Shown: positions 1-8,673, numbered from the stretch's first letter. The stretch is 64,000 nucleotides of DNA from Maritimibacter sp. 55A14 (GCF_003122205.1 NZ_QEYE01000002.1:1-64000), one strand, 5' to 3'. The notes: generated by a model not told the origin, from the sequence alone. Numbers and translations are program-made.

Positions 1-185
1 GCCTGAAGTATCAGACCCCGGAGGAGTTCGCAGCCGCGCGCCCCTTCGACAAGACGCAATGGGCGCAGCCGCTTGAGCTACCTGATGGCTCCGCGCCTGC
101 GCCCATTGCTCATGCCGCCGAATGATGACACACAAAAGGGGAACAAGCTCGACTTACGAGTGGCCCTGAAAAAAGGGGCAGGTCA
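1..185 (+). mobile_element. Right end of an IS3-family insertion sequence (partial)
   Basis: The left edge of the window cuts an insertion sequence. What remains is the last 40 codons of a transposase followed by about 60 bp of non-coding DNA. The end, read inward from position 185, begins TGACCTGCCCC, then a T-run and CAGGGCCAC. This looks like the terminal inverted repeat of IS3-family elements, which commonly begin with TGA and a C-rich block. The family call rests on the transposase tail and on this terminus. The left inverted repeat and any target-site duplication lie outside the window, so the exact boundary is an inference. Confidence 0.6.
3..125 (+). CDS. IS3-family transposase, C-terminal end only
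   Basis: Forty codons are open from the window edge to a TGA stop at 123-125. The segment begins LKYQTPEEFAAARP, which resembles the conserved tail of IS3-family OrfB integrases (the 'L-x-Y-x-T-P-x-E-F-A' box after the DDE catalytic core). The catalytic residues would lie upstream, outside the window. The short proline- and alanine-rich extension after the box is typical of the variable end of these proteins. The gene was probably complete, but this cannot be judged from here. Confidence 0.6.
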   Translation: MKYQTPEEFAAARPFDKTQWAQPLELPDGSAPAPIAHAAE

Positions 186-272
186 GCGGCCGCAGCCAAT
201 TACGTGAGAAACCACAACTGGTGCTGTCGGACAGATTCTAACCAGTCTCGTCAAGGGCAGGAAGACGGTCCC

Positions 273-540
273 TTATGCCGCGCCCAGACCTCGCCACTCG
301 GCGAGAGCGGCGGCGCGGTTCTTCTTGAAGATGGCGCGCGAGGTCAGGTTGCGGTCGGAGTTGAAGCGGTTCGTGACAGAGGCATGAACGGAGGCAACAT
401 CTCAGGATTTCGAATGCGCCGAAACCGCTGCATCGCCCTTTCCCGCCTTCGGAGCGGAAGGTGAGAGTTCTCCGCCCGATGGTTCAACCAACGGCCAGTT
501 TCCTGCCCGCCTCGGGACAAGTACCTCCGATATGACCGTC
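273..540 (-). pseudogene. IS6-family transposase remnant (frameshifted, 5'-truncated)
   Basis: On the minus strand the region encodes two pieces of the C-terminal end of an IS6-family transposase in different frames. The first piece, upstream of about position 400, reads ETGRWLNHRAENSH and then a basic stretch ending RERAMQRFRR. This is the ENSH and RRRERAM signature following the last catalytic Glu of IS6 enzymes. The second piece reads SVHASVTNRFNSDRN and ends ALAEWRGLGAA at a TAA stop (275-273). Codon phases of the two pieces differ, so at least one frameshift lies near 400. The N-terminal DNA-binding and DDE regions are missing. It is dead and lies only 35 bp past the stop of the next gene. 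Confidence 0.7.
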
Positions 541-575
541 CATGCCGTTGTCACCGTTGGATGGAGGGTGGACGG

Positions 576-2591
576 TTAAACAAGGTTGCGCGGGATCGAG
601 ACGTCCCAATCCTGGTCCCGGACCAGCGTCTCACCCTCCCAGGCTTGAAGCCGGGCGGCGATGTGAAAGCTGCGCGCATCACCCGTCAGGCGCGTGGTCG
701 TGACGGTCTTGACAGACCATCCGTTGCGGCGCATCTCGTGCGTCCAGCAGGCCTCACCCTCGGCGGATGCCGGATCGTCCGGCAGGATGGAATAGCGTTC
801 GCGGCCCTCGGCGGAATGATAGAATTCGTGCGCCTTGATCACCGCGCCGCCTTCGTGATCGCGGACGATGACGGTCGTGCGGCCGGTGTCGCGGTCCTCT
901 TCCACGACCCACTCCGCCTGCGGCGCCACCTCGAAGCTCATGTCGAGCGGCTGCCCCGCGCGCGGCGGACCGAAGGCGGGAACGTCCCGATCACCGGCCG
1001 CGCGGACCGGCAGGTCGAGTTGCGAGCGCCCCGGCAGTACCGTCAGGGTGACGGGCTCCGGCGTCGGCCAGGCCAGCGGGAAATAGCTGGTCGAAAGCGC
1101 CAGGCGAATCCGGTGCCCGGCGCGGAAGGTCTGCGCCACATGCTTGAATGGCACCTCCACCACATAGTCGCGCCCCGGCTCAAGCGGCTCGGGATGCTCA
1201 TGACTGTCCCGGTGGGTCAGGTTCAGCAACCCGTAGCTGACCCGTGTCGCGGCACCGTCCGGCGCAACATCCGAAAGCCGCGCGGCAATCTGGGCAACCG
1301 GACGGTCTGACCGGATCGCAAGGCGCAGTCGGGCATCGCCCGCAATGTCCAGATCCGCATCAAGCGGCGCGGTCTCGAAGACAAGGCTGCCGGCATCGTC
1401 ACGGCGCTGATCGCCCGGCTGGTCGCCGGGATGCGCATAGGAACACCATTTGCCCCCCTGCACCCCGACCCAGAGCGGGGATCTGATCGCAAGGCTGGCC
1501 GCCGGGTCCGCCGGCTCGCCTCCCAGCCCGCCGTCGGCCCCAAGCGCAAGGGCCTTGCGCGTGATATTGGGGGAAGGCCAGGCCGGTTCGGTAATCCAGC
1601 GCCCCTCGCGGCTGTCATAGTGGCTGCGCGGTTCGGCATGGTCCTGAAGAAAGAGCCGCAACGGCGGCTCGTCCATTATCCCGGTGTCCCGTCCCTTGAG
1701 CCACTGATCCCACCAGCGCGTCTCCTCGGTCAGCCAGTCGATGGCCGGACCCGGCGCGCCCAGATACGGATATCTGTGCGCCCAGGGACCAATGAGGCCC
1801 TTGACGGGGCTCTTGAGGTTTTCAACCAGCCGGAACACCGACCTGCAATAGCCATCGGCCCAGCCGCTGACCGCGTAGACCGGAACCTCGATATCCGAGT
1901 AGTCTTCGCTGACCGAACCGTGTTTCCAGAATGCGTCCCGCGTCTGATGCTCCAGCCACGTCTTCAGCCACAGCCCGGACCCGTCGAGCCGCGCCTCCCA
2001 CATCTCGCGCCAGCGGTCGCCCACATGCACGGGATCGGGCGGCAGGCTGTTGATGCCGAACATCACCGACGCCCAGGAGAGTTGATCGCAAAGCAGCGTG
2101 CCCCCCATGTAGTGAATGTCGTCGGCATATCGGTCGTCGGTCGAACAGATTGTCACGACGGCTTTCAGCGCGGGCGGACGCAGCGCCGCGATCTGCAATC
2201 CGTTGAACCCGCCCCAGGAAATGCCGACGATCCCGACCCCGCCATCGCACCATGCCTGATCGGCGATCCAGGCGATCACGTCGCAACCGTCCTGCAACTC
2301 GATCTCGGTGTATTCGTCGGTCATCACGCCTTCGGATTCGCCGGTGCCGCGAAGGTCGACGCGGACATAGGCGTAACCCTGTGCCGCGAGCCAAGGGGCA
2401 CGGGCATGATCGCGCTCCAGCGTCTTGTCGTTCTTGCGGTAGGGGATGTATTCGAGGATCGCCGGGACCGGCCGCGCTTCGGCGTCCTCGGGCACCCATA
2501 TTCGTGCCGCGACCCGCACACCATCGGGCATCGCGATCTCCACGTGCTCGATTTCCCGCACGGAAATAGGAAGTTGGCTGTCGATATTCAT
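576..2591 (-). CDS. CocE/NonD-family serine hydrolase (X-Pro dipeptidyl-peptidase S15-like)
   Basis: This 671-residue protein has the layout of the CocE/X-Pro dipeptidyl-peptidase family: an N-terminal alpha/beta-hydrolase domain and a C-terminal beta-rich jelly-roll domain. Visible motifs are the oxyanion/Tyr region ILEYIPYRK, the RGTGESEG loop and the nucleophile elbow GISWGG with Ser125. Asp246 in SGWADG and His272 in GPWAHRYP complete a likely triad. No signal peptide is visible, so it is probably cytoplasmic. Family members cleave N-terminal X-Pro dipeptides, cocaine esters or beta-lactam acyl side chains. The substrate here is not known. It is the last gene of the leftward cphB-cphA-ligase string, 82 bp after the ATP-grasp gene, which suggests a role with a cyanophycin-related or other peptide. 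The ribosome-binding site is weak. IS debris follows its stop. Confidence 0.85.
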   Translation of the reverse strand: MNIDSQLPISVREIEHVEIAMPDGVRVAARIWVPEDAEARPVPAILEYIPYRKNDKTLERDHARAPWLAAQGYAYVRVDLRGTGESEGVMTDEYTEIELQDGCDVIAWIADQAWCDGGVGIVGISWGGFNGLQIAALRPPALKAVVTICSTDDRYADDIHYMGGTLLCDQLSWASVMFGINSLPPDPVHVGDRWREMWEARLDGSGLWLKTWLEHQTRDAFWKHGSVSEDYSDIEVPVYAVSGWADGYCRSVFRLVENLKSPVKGLIGPWAHRYPYLGAPGPAIDWLTEETRWWDQWLKGRDTGIMDEPPLRLFLQDHAEPRSHYDSREGRWITEPAWPSPNITRKALALGADGGLGGEPADPAASLAIRSPLWVGVQGGKWCSYAHPGDQPGDQRRDDAGSLVFETAPLDADLDIAGDARLRLAIRSDRPVAQIAARLSDVAPDGAATRVSYGLLNLTHRDSHEHPEPLEPGRDYVVEVPFKHVAQTFRAGHRIRLALSTSYFPLAWPTPEPVTLTVLPGRSQLDLPVRAAGDRDVPAFGPPRAGQPLDMSFEVAPQAEWVVEEDRDTGRTTVIVRDHEGGAVIKAHEFYHSAEGRERYSILPDDPASAEGEACWTHEMRRNGWSVKTVTTTRLTGDARSFHIAARLQAWEGETLVRDQDWDVSIPRNLV

Positions 2592-2673
2592 GGAGAACTC
2601 GAAGTGATCCGGGGCCGTTTTCGACTGCCGGTTATCGCTGGCGGACCGCTGAAAGTCCAGCGTCTTCGCGCCA

Positions 2674-3972
2674 CTATTCGACGATATCGGTGAACTCGTA
2701 ATTGAGCTTCTTCATCACCTGTTCGTAGTTCCACAGAAGTTTCGACTGCTTTTTCGCCCCCATCCAGACAGAGGCCACCGCGTAGCTGTAGGCATCCTGC
2801 TCGGGCAGATCGGAGAGTTGCGTGTTCTTCGAAACGTAGGAGACGATGCGCGTACCCTCGACCTGCTCCGCCGCCACCTCGATCTCGGCGCGGGACGGGA
2901 CGCGAGCGACGGTCGCATCGTTGAAAAAGACCCTGTAGAAAAACTCCGCCGCAACGTTGTCGGTGCCTTCGCCCTGCGGCATGTCCGGCTTGCGCCCGAG
3001 GCCCAGATCGACCGTAACCTGCTGATGGCTGACGCCATCGACCATTTCAAACAGATCGCAATGCGACTGCGCGATGCGGGTGTTGATCTCCAGCAGCCAG
3101 ATCCTGTTCTGCACCTCGTCCCAGTAATACTCGACATTGAAGCCGGCATTGTCGTAGCCGATATGGCTCATCACCTTGCGGGTGACCTCCCACATGGTTT
3201 CCTGCACGCGGCGTGGCAGAGTCGAGGGGTAGAGATAGTAGAAAAAGCTCAGAACCTGTGGATATCGAATCGAATCCACCGTGCCATAGGGGACGACATC
3301 GCCGTCATGGACATATCCCTCGACCGTGCATTGGCGCCCGCCGATGACCTGCTCGGCCATGCAGTAATGCCCTTCCACCGCCTTGATGTCGTCGGGCAGG
3401 TCGGCCTGATCCAGGACATAGTTGAACGGCTCGGAAATCTGGCCGATCTCGGCGCGCAGCTTTTCCGTCGCGTAGTCGAAATCCTCGGGGCTGTCGATGC
3501 GAAAGCCCAGCCGCGAACCCGAAGACTTGATCGGCTTCACGAAAAAGGGAAAGCGCAGATCGGCCTCGCCGATCCTGGACAGGGCATTGTCGTCGAACGG
3601 GTCGAAGGCGGTGAAGTTCGGCGTGTGCTCGGGGATGACCTCGGCCATTGCCTTGCGCGACCAATACTTGTGCTCGCATTTCAACAGGCTTTCCAGGGAC
3701 GCGTTGCGGGTTCCGTATTTCTTGCACAGCAGCGGCAGCATCGTGGAAACGGGAAAGTCGATATAGCCGACGATGGCGTCGATAGAGCCGTCGAAGGCGT
3801 CGAGCTTCGCTTCGGCCTCCATCAGCATCGCGGGGATATCGAAATCCTGCGTCTCGGACACCTGCGCCGGAGTCAGAAGCTGGTGGAACACGACATCTTC
3901 TACGCCGCGCAGACGCTTCAGGCGCTCTGCGTTCATGTCGTTAAGACCGATGACGAATACGTTCCTGGTCAT
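2674..3972 (-). CDS. Stand-alone ATP-grasp ligase in the cyanophycin cluster (function unknown)
   Basis: This 432-residue protein has an ATP-grasp fold. A lysine and glycine-rich loop (VKPIKSSGS, Lys146) would bind ATP phosphates. The magnesium site is seen as FNVE (Glu281) followed by LLEINTR (Glu295, Asn297, Arg299), matching the E...E-x-N-x-R pattern. Such proteins are often labelled 'biotin carboxylase', but no biotin-carrier or carboxyltransferase gene is nearby. ATP-grasp enzymes usually join a carboxylate to an amine through an acyl phosphate. Here that could mean adding an amino acid to, or capping, a beta-Asp-Arg peptide; this is inference. The start at 3972 is chosen because an AGGGAGAA ribosome-binding site lies just upstream; an in-frame start 45 bp earlier lacks one. 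It begins 81 bp after cphA. Confidence 0.85.
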   Translation of the reverse strand: MTRNVFVIGLNDMNAERLKRLRGVEDVVFHQLLTPAQVSETQDFDIPAMLMEAEAKLDAFDGSIDAIVGYIDFPVSTMLPLLCKKYGTRNASLESLLKCEHKYWSRKAMAEVIPEHTPNFTAFDPFDDNALSRIGEADLRFPFFVKPIKSSGSRLGFRIDSPEDFDYATEKLRAEIGQISEPFNYVLDQADLPDDIKAVEGHYCMAEQVIGGRQCTVEGYVHDGDVVPYGTVDSIRYPQVLSFFYYLYPSTLPRRVQETMWEVTRKVMSHIGYDNAGFNVEYYWDEVQNRIWLLEINTRIAQSHCDLFEMVDGVSHQQVTVDLGLGRKPDMPQGEGTDNVAAEFFYRVFFNDATVARVPSRAEIEVAAEQVEGTRIVSYVSKNTQLSDLPEQDAYSYAVASVWMGAKKQSKLLWNYEQVMKKLNYEFTDIVE

Positions 3973-4053
3973 TGTTTTTCTTCTCCCTGTCAAAGCGTTA
4001 ACGCGGTGGACGGCCATAGGGTTCCGCCCCCAACATGCGCGTTTGCTGAGATG

Positions 4054-6696
4054 TCAGGCCTGCGCGAGTTCCGCCTGGGTCGGAAAGCTCCGCCCCTTGA
4101 GGCGTTCGGTCGTGCCTTCGATGTCGTCGACAAGAAGCAACAGGAAATCGCCCGGCTTCGCATCGCCGATGGCCTTCGCCACGGCCTCATGTTCGCTGAG
4201 GATCGTCTCGACGCGCGTGGCGCCGCCGGCCCCCACCGCGCCGTCACGGATCAGCTTCGCAGTTTCCCCCGTCTCGCGTCCGCGCGAATCCGTTTCGTAG
4301 ATGAAGAGCAGGTCGCACATCCCGGCAAGCTGTTCGCCGAGCGCCGACAGGTCTTCGTCCCGGCGGTTGCCCGGCGCGGTCGCGACGCCGATTTTCCGCT
4401 TCGTGGCCAGCCCCTTGACGAGAGGTTCGAGCGCCTGCAAGGCGGGCACGTTGTGGCCGTAGTCGATCAGGCATTTCACACCGTCGGCCTCGAAATAGTT
4501 CGTGCGCCCCGGCATCTGCGCCGGCGTCGGGTGAAACGTCAGCAGCCCGGCCCGGATGTGGTCCATCTCGACCCCGAGGGCGATGGCCGCGGCGGCCGCG
4601 GCCATAGCGTTCTGCACGTTGAACGGAGCATGGCCCTCGAATGCGATGGGCACGTCGTTGACCTCGACGATCTCGACCGTGACCTTGCCGCGCAGAAGCA
4701 CGATCTTGCCATGCTTGACGGTCAGCAGCATGCCGAGATTGGCCAGATGTTCCTTCAGCGCCGGGTTGTCGGGGTTCATCGTGAAATAGATGATCTCGCC
4801 CCGCGCCCAGTAAGTACCGTATTCCATCACCATCGGGTCGTCGGCGTTGAGGACACAATAGCCGCCCTCCTTGCGCACGGCATCTACGACCACGGTCTTG
4901 CAACGGGCAAGCTCCTCGAGCGTGTGGATATCGCGTTCCCCAAGATGGTCGGAGGCGATGTTGAGCAGCACGCCCACGTCGCATTCGTCGAAGCCGAGTC
5001 CCCGGCGCATGATCCCGCCGCGGGCAACCTCGAGCACGGCATGTTCGACTGTCGGCTCGCGCAGCACCGTCTGCGCCGCCGCCGGGCCGGAATAGTCGCC
5101 GCGCAAGATCACGTGGCTGTCGATTTCAACTGTCCCGGTGCAACCCATGCCGACCGAGTTGCCCGCCTGCCGCAGGATATGCGTGGTCAGCCGGGTGGTC
5201 GTCGTCTTGCCGTTTGTCCCGGTGATCGCGGTGATCGGGATCCTGCCATTGTCGGTCGGATCCGGGAACAGCATTTCGACCACATGCTCGCCCACCGGGC
5301 GGGGCGTGCCGTGGGTGGGAGCCATATGCATCCGGAAGCCCGGCCCCGCATTGACCTCGACCACACCGGCCGATTGCTGGTCCAGCGGAACGGAGAGGGT
5401 TTCGGCAAGAAGGTCGATGCCGATCACGTCGAGCCCGACAAGCCGCCCTATCCGCTCCATGGTGAACTTGACCTTCGGGTGCACCTCGTCTGTGAGATCG
5501 GTCGCCGTGCCGCCGGTGGAGATGTTGGCGGTCGATTTCAGGAATGCGATTTCGCCCTTGGGCAACACGGTCTCGAGCGTATGGCCCGCCTGATCGAGCA
5601 ACCGCAGGGTTTGCTCGTCGACATGTATCTGCGTCAGCAGGTTCTCATGGCCGACACCGCGGCGGGGATCGGAATTCTCGATATCTATGAGTTCCTGCAC
5701 CGTGTGCCTGCCGTCGCCGATGACATGGGCCGGACGGCGGCGCGCCGCCGCGACGAGTTTGCCGCCGATCACCAGAATCCGGTGATCCTCGCCCTTGATG
5801 CAGCTTTCGACAATCACCGCCCCTGAATCGTCGCGCACGCGGGCCAGCGCGGCATCGAAGCCGGCCTTAAGGTCCTCGGCGCTGGCAATGTCGGTGGAAA
5901 CGCCACGGCCGTGATTGCCCGACAGAGGCTTGGTCACCACCGGCCAGCCGATCCAGTCGGCCGCGGCCTGCGCGTCCTCGTAGGAATGGCATATCTGCCC
6001 GCGCGGAACCGGCACGCCGGCATCCTCGAGCACCTGCTTGGTCCATTCCTTGTCGTCGGCGATGGAATGCCCGATGATGCCCGACGCGTCCGTCACCGTG
6101 GCTTGGAACCGGCGCTGCTTGATGCCGTGGCCAAGCTGGGTATAGCTCGTCCCCTCGGTCAGATTGTACCACGGAATGTTGCGCGCCTTCGCGGCGTTGA
6201 CGATCGACCCGGTCGATGGGCCCAGCGCGTTGGCGTCGCGCACTTTCTTCAGATGGTCGATGATGGGGCCGAGCGCGACCTCTTCGCCATCATAGAGCTT
6301 CTGGACGATTTCGACCGCAGCCTCCCCCGCCGCGAGGCCGCTCGCCTCGTCCCGGTAGCGGTAGATGATGTTGTAGATGCCGGGTTCGTAGCTGTCGACG
6401 CACTTGCCGTATCCGACGGAAAATCCGATCAGGTTCTGCAATTCGATGGCCACATGCTCGACCATGTGGCCCGCCCAGGTACCGTGCCGGACACGCACCA
6501 GGAAACCGCCCGGTTCACCGACCGAACAGCGGTGGTCGTGAATGCTGGGGATCAGGGACTGAAGTCTGTCGACGATCCCCGGCACCTTGTCGCTCGGTCT
6601 GTCTTCCAGTTCCTCGATGTCGAGCCGCAAAAAAATCGCTTGGTAGCGGCTGTAGTAATTGGGGCCGCGCAGGGCGCGATGTTCAAGAATACGCAA
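4054..6696 (-). CDS. cphA: Cyanophycin synthetase CphA
   Basis: CphA polymerises Asp and Arg into cyanophycin (multi-L-arginyl-poly-L-aspartate), an insoluble nitrogen and carbon store, using two ATP per building block. The 880-residue length fits CphA1. The N domain (about 1-160) contains HMVEHVAIELQ. The ATP-grasp G domain (about 161-487), which adds Asp to the backbone, has KPLSGNHGRGV at 256-266 and VEVNAGPGF near 447-454. The Mur-ligase-like M domain (about 488-880), which adds Arg, has the P-loop GTNGKTTT at 493-500 and the region LEVARGG-x-x-RRGLGF. All three domains look intact. It overlaps cphB by 14 bp and precedes the ATP-grasp and hydrolase genes in the same direction. Confidence 0.97.
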   Translation of the reverse strand: MRILEHRALRGPNYYSRYQAIFLRLDIEELEDRPSDKVPGIVDRLQSLIPSIHDHRCSVGEPGGFLVRVRHGTWAGHMVEHVAIELQNLIGFSVGYGKCVDSYEPGIYNIIYRYRDEASGLAAGEAAVEIVQKLYDGEEVALGPIIDHLKKVRDANALGPSTGSIVNAAKARNIPWYNLTEGTSYTQLGHGIKQRRFQATVTDASGIIGHSIADDKEWTKQVLEDAGVPVPRGQICHSYEDAQAAADWIGWPVVTKPLSGNHGRGVSTDIASAEDLKAGFDAALARVRDDSGAVIVESCIKGEDHRILVIGGKLVAAARRRPAHVIGDGRHTVQELIDIENSDPRRGVGHENLLTQIHVDEQTLRLLDQAGHTLETVLPKGEIAFLKSTANISTGGTATDLTDEVHPKVKFTMERIGRLVGLDVIGIDLLAETLSVPLDQQSAGVVEVNAGPGFRMHMAPTHGTPRPVGEHVVEMLFPDPTDNGRIPITAITGTNGKTTTTRLTTHILRQAGNSVGMGCTGTVEIDSHVILRGDYSGPAAAQTVLREPTVEHAVLEVARGGIMRRGLGFDECDVGVLLNIASDHLGERDIHTLEELARCKTVVVDAVRKEGGYCVLNADDPMVMEYGTYWARGEIIYFTMNPDNPALKEHLANLGMLLTVKHGKIVLLRGKVTVEIVEVNDVPIAFEGHAPFNVQNAMAAAAAAIALGVEMDHIRAGLLTFHPTPAQMPGRTNYFEADGVKCLIDYGHNVPALQALEPLVKGLATKRKIGVATAPGNRRDEDLSALGEQLAGMCDLLFIYETDSRGRETGETAKLIRDGAVGAGGATRVETILSEHEAVAKAIGDAKPGDFLLLLVDDIEGTTERLKGRSFPTQAELAQA

Positions 6697-7543
6697 TCCT
6701 ATGCTCCAGGTTCTTGGCCCTGAGCTCTTCGGGTCCCAGGACCCGCCGGTCTGTCAGGCTGTATCCATAGCCATCGACCAGTGCATGCATGATGACGTCG
6801 TGGACGCTTACCGCCTCACCGTCTGCTAGATCTGAAACATTGGACCCGGTTATCTGCGAACTGTCAACGATGATCACGTGACCGGGGCCAAAGGCGAGCA
6901 TCAAATCGCCCTCGAACAGGACGGCCGCATCCTCGCCCAGGCCCACGCCAACGTATTCCGGATTGGTGGCGCCGACTTCCATCAGGCGCGAGAATCGGCC
7001 GCGCTCCAGGAAATGGGTGTCAATGATGACGCCTTGCACCAATCCAAAGCCCGCGGCCATCTTCACCGCCCCCTTGCGCAACGAGTCGTCGGCCGGGCCG
7101 CCATAGACCATCGTCTGTGACTGGCAGGCCGCACCGGCGCTGGTCCCCGCGACCACCGCGCCTTCGGCGTGCCGCTCCCGGATCGCCTGAAGTGCGCGCG
7201 AGCCGCCCAGAACGTTCGTCAGGCGCATCTGGTCGCCGCCGGAGATGAAGATCACATCCGCGCGGCGGATCATTTCGACAACGTCGTCTGCCGCCGCGTC
7301 CTTGCGTTCGCGGACCCGGATATCGAGGATCTCGCCCGAACCGATCTCGTCAAAAGCGGTCTGATAGGCCCCGAACACCTCGTCGGGAATGCTGCTCGCG
7401 GTCGTGATGATGCCGACGACCGGCCGCTCCTTCCCCGACAGCGCCACGAGGCGGCGCAGGATCTCCGCGCGGGAGGTCTTGTCCTCTGCCCCACCTATCG
7501 CAACCAGGGGGCCCTTGGGGATAACTTTAACCGGCATGTTCAT
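6683..7543 (-). CDS. cphB: Cyanophycinase CphB
   Basis: CphB is a serine exopeptidase of family S51 that degrades cyanophycin to beta-Asp-Arg dipeptides. The 286-residue protein shows the nucleophile motif GTSAGA with Ser135, the upstream ISGGDQ loop at 100-105 and LVAIGGAED near the N-terminus, all typical of the family. No signal peptide is present, so it is the intracellular form. The start at 7543 is preferred over the ATG six bases later because a GGAG box sits eight bases before it. The gene is first in the leftward operon and overlaps cphA by 14 bp, which suggests that synthesis and breakdown are translated together. Control may therefore be at enzyme level or through iaaA, which diverges. 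Confidence 0.96.
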   Translation of the reverse strand: MNMPVKVIPKGPLVAIGGAEDKTSRAEILRRLVALSGKERPVVGIITTASSIPDEVFGAYQTAFDEIGSGEILDIRVRERKDAAADDVVEMIRRADVIFISGGDQMRLTNVLGGSRALQAIRERHAEGAVVAGTSAGAACQSQTMVYGGPADDSLRKGAVKMAAGFGLVQGVIIDTHFLERGRFSRLMEVGATNPEYVGVGLGEDAAVLFEGDLMLAFGPGHVIIVDSSQITGSNVSDLADGEAVSVHDVIMHALVDGYGYSLTDRRVLGPEELRAKNLEHRIAYS

Positions 7544-7746
7544 ATACTGCGCTCCGTTCCCGTCTTCGGGCTACATGTTGCGTGTCAATGTAGCATTTGG
7601 CCATAGGATTTACAGGGTCTCACGCATTGATTTGACGTCACGATGCCAATGCGTCACATATTTTTGCGGCGACACTGGGGCGGCGGCCCTCGGTGCTGAC
7701 AGACGCGGACGAAACTTCAGGCAGCAATCAATCAGGGGGGACGCAC
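7544..7746. promoter_or_regulatory. Divergent control region between cphB and iaaA
   Basis: This 203-bp gap separates the two arms of the cyanophycin locus and must hold promoters in both directions. A perfect 8-bp palindrome TGACGTCA lies at 7633-7640. It overlaps a candidate -35 box TTGACG (7632-7637) for iaaA, with AT-rich DNA about 18 bp downstream (around 7656-7662) as a poor -10. The hexamer CGTCAC recurs at 7636-7641 and 7652-7657. A GGGGGG run lies shortly before the iaaA start as ribosome-binding site. On the cphB side a TTGACA occurs in reverse orientation, but I see no matching -10. The regulator is unknown and the promoter assignment is tentative. Confidence 0.45.
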
Positions 7747-8673
7747 ATGATCCGCGGTTTCAGTCTCGCGATCCACGGCGGGGCCGGCGTCATGCCGCAG
7801 AGCCGAACAACCCCCGAACGCGAGGCGGCCTGTCACGCCGCACTGGCCCGTGTTCTGGACGCGGGTGAGGCGGTTCTGGCGCGGGATGGAGATGCTCTCG
7901 ACGCGGTGACGGCGGCGGTTTGCGGGCTCGAGGACGAACCGCTCTTCAACGCCGGGCGCGGCGCGGTCTTCACCCGAGAGGGCCAGCATGAAATGGACGC
8001 CGCGCTGATGGACGGTCGCGACCGGCGCGCGGGTGCGGTGGCCGGGATTTTCGGACCGAAGAACCCGGTTCTCGCGGCTCGCGCCGTGATGGAGTGCACG
8101 GACCATGTGCTGATGATCGGCGAAGGGGCACTGGCCGTGTCGCGCGCGGCCGGTCTGGAGTTCCGAACGGCGGAATACTTCTTCACGCAGGAGCGCTGGG
8201 ATACTCTTCAGGAGACGCTGAAGATGGAGGAGGCCGGAACGCTCGACGACGATCCGGCGCGGCGCCACGGCACCGTCGGTGCGGTGGCGCGCGACCGCCA
8301 TGGCAACCTCGCCGCGGCGACCTCGACCGGCGGCATGACGGCGAAACTGCCTGGCCGTGTCGGCGACAGCCCGGTGATCGGCGCGGGTACTTTCGCCGAC
8401 AACGCGACCTGCGCGGTCTCGGCCACCGGCGACGGAGAGGTTTTTCTGCGTTTGTCCGTGGCGCACGAGATCGATGCAAGGATGCGCCTTGGCGGGATGG
8501 ACCTGACACGCGCTGCCGAGGCGGTGATCCTGGCGGACCTGACGGCCTGGAATGGCTCCGGCGGCCTCGTCGCCATCGACCGCGACGGGACCATTGCCGC
8601 ACCGTTCAATTGCGAGGGCATGTATCGCGGCTGGAGCGTCGAAGGCGGCGGCCGGGGCACGGCGATCTACTGA
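7747..8673 (+). CDS. iaaA: Isoaspartyl peptidase / beta-aspartyl dipeptidase (plant-type asparaginase)
   Basis: This N-terminal-nucleophile (Ntn) hydrolase cleaves beta-aspartyl dipeptides, so it should finish cyanophycin breakdown by splitting beta-Asp-Arg to Asp and Arg. The 308-residue precursor begins with the family motif AIHGGAG and is cleaved autocatalytically before Thr176 in HGTVGAVA to give alpha and beta subunits. The beta chain contains the TSTGGMTAKLPGRVGDSP loop that binds the substrate carboxylates. The start at 7747 follows a G-rich ribosome-binding site; an earlier in-frame ATG is unlikely. It is transcribed away from cphB across the shared control region. The role in cyanophycin use is inferred from position; the enzyme class is clear. 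Confidence 0.93.
   Translation: MIRGFSLAIHGGAGVMPQSRTTPEREAACHAALARVLDAGEAVLARDGDALDAVTAAVCGLEDEPLFNAGRGAVFTREGQHEMDAALMDGRDRRAGAVAGIFGPKNPVLAARAVMECTDHVLMIGEGALAVSRAAGLEFRTAEYFFTQERWDTLQETLKMEEAGTLDDDPARRHGTVGAVARDRHGNLAAATSTGGMTAKLPGRVGDSPVIGAGTFADNATCAVSATGDGEVFLRLSVAHEIDARMRLGGMDLTRAAEAVILADLTAWNGSGGLVAIDRDGTIAAPFNCEGMYRGWSVEGGGRGTAIY

Noticed and set aside
2674-3972. ATP-grasp protein as biotin carboxylase
   Set aside because: There is no biotin-carrier or carboxyltransferase partner, the length is that of a stand-alone ligase, and the neighbours are peptide enzymes.
2818-5826. Open frame of about 1002 codons opposite the ATP-grasp and cphA genes
   Set aside because: It spans two real genes and the gap between them on the opposite strand, so it is an accident of high GC content.
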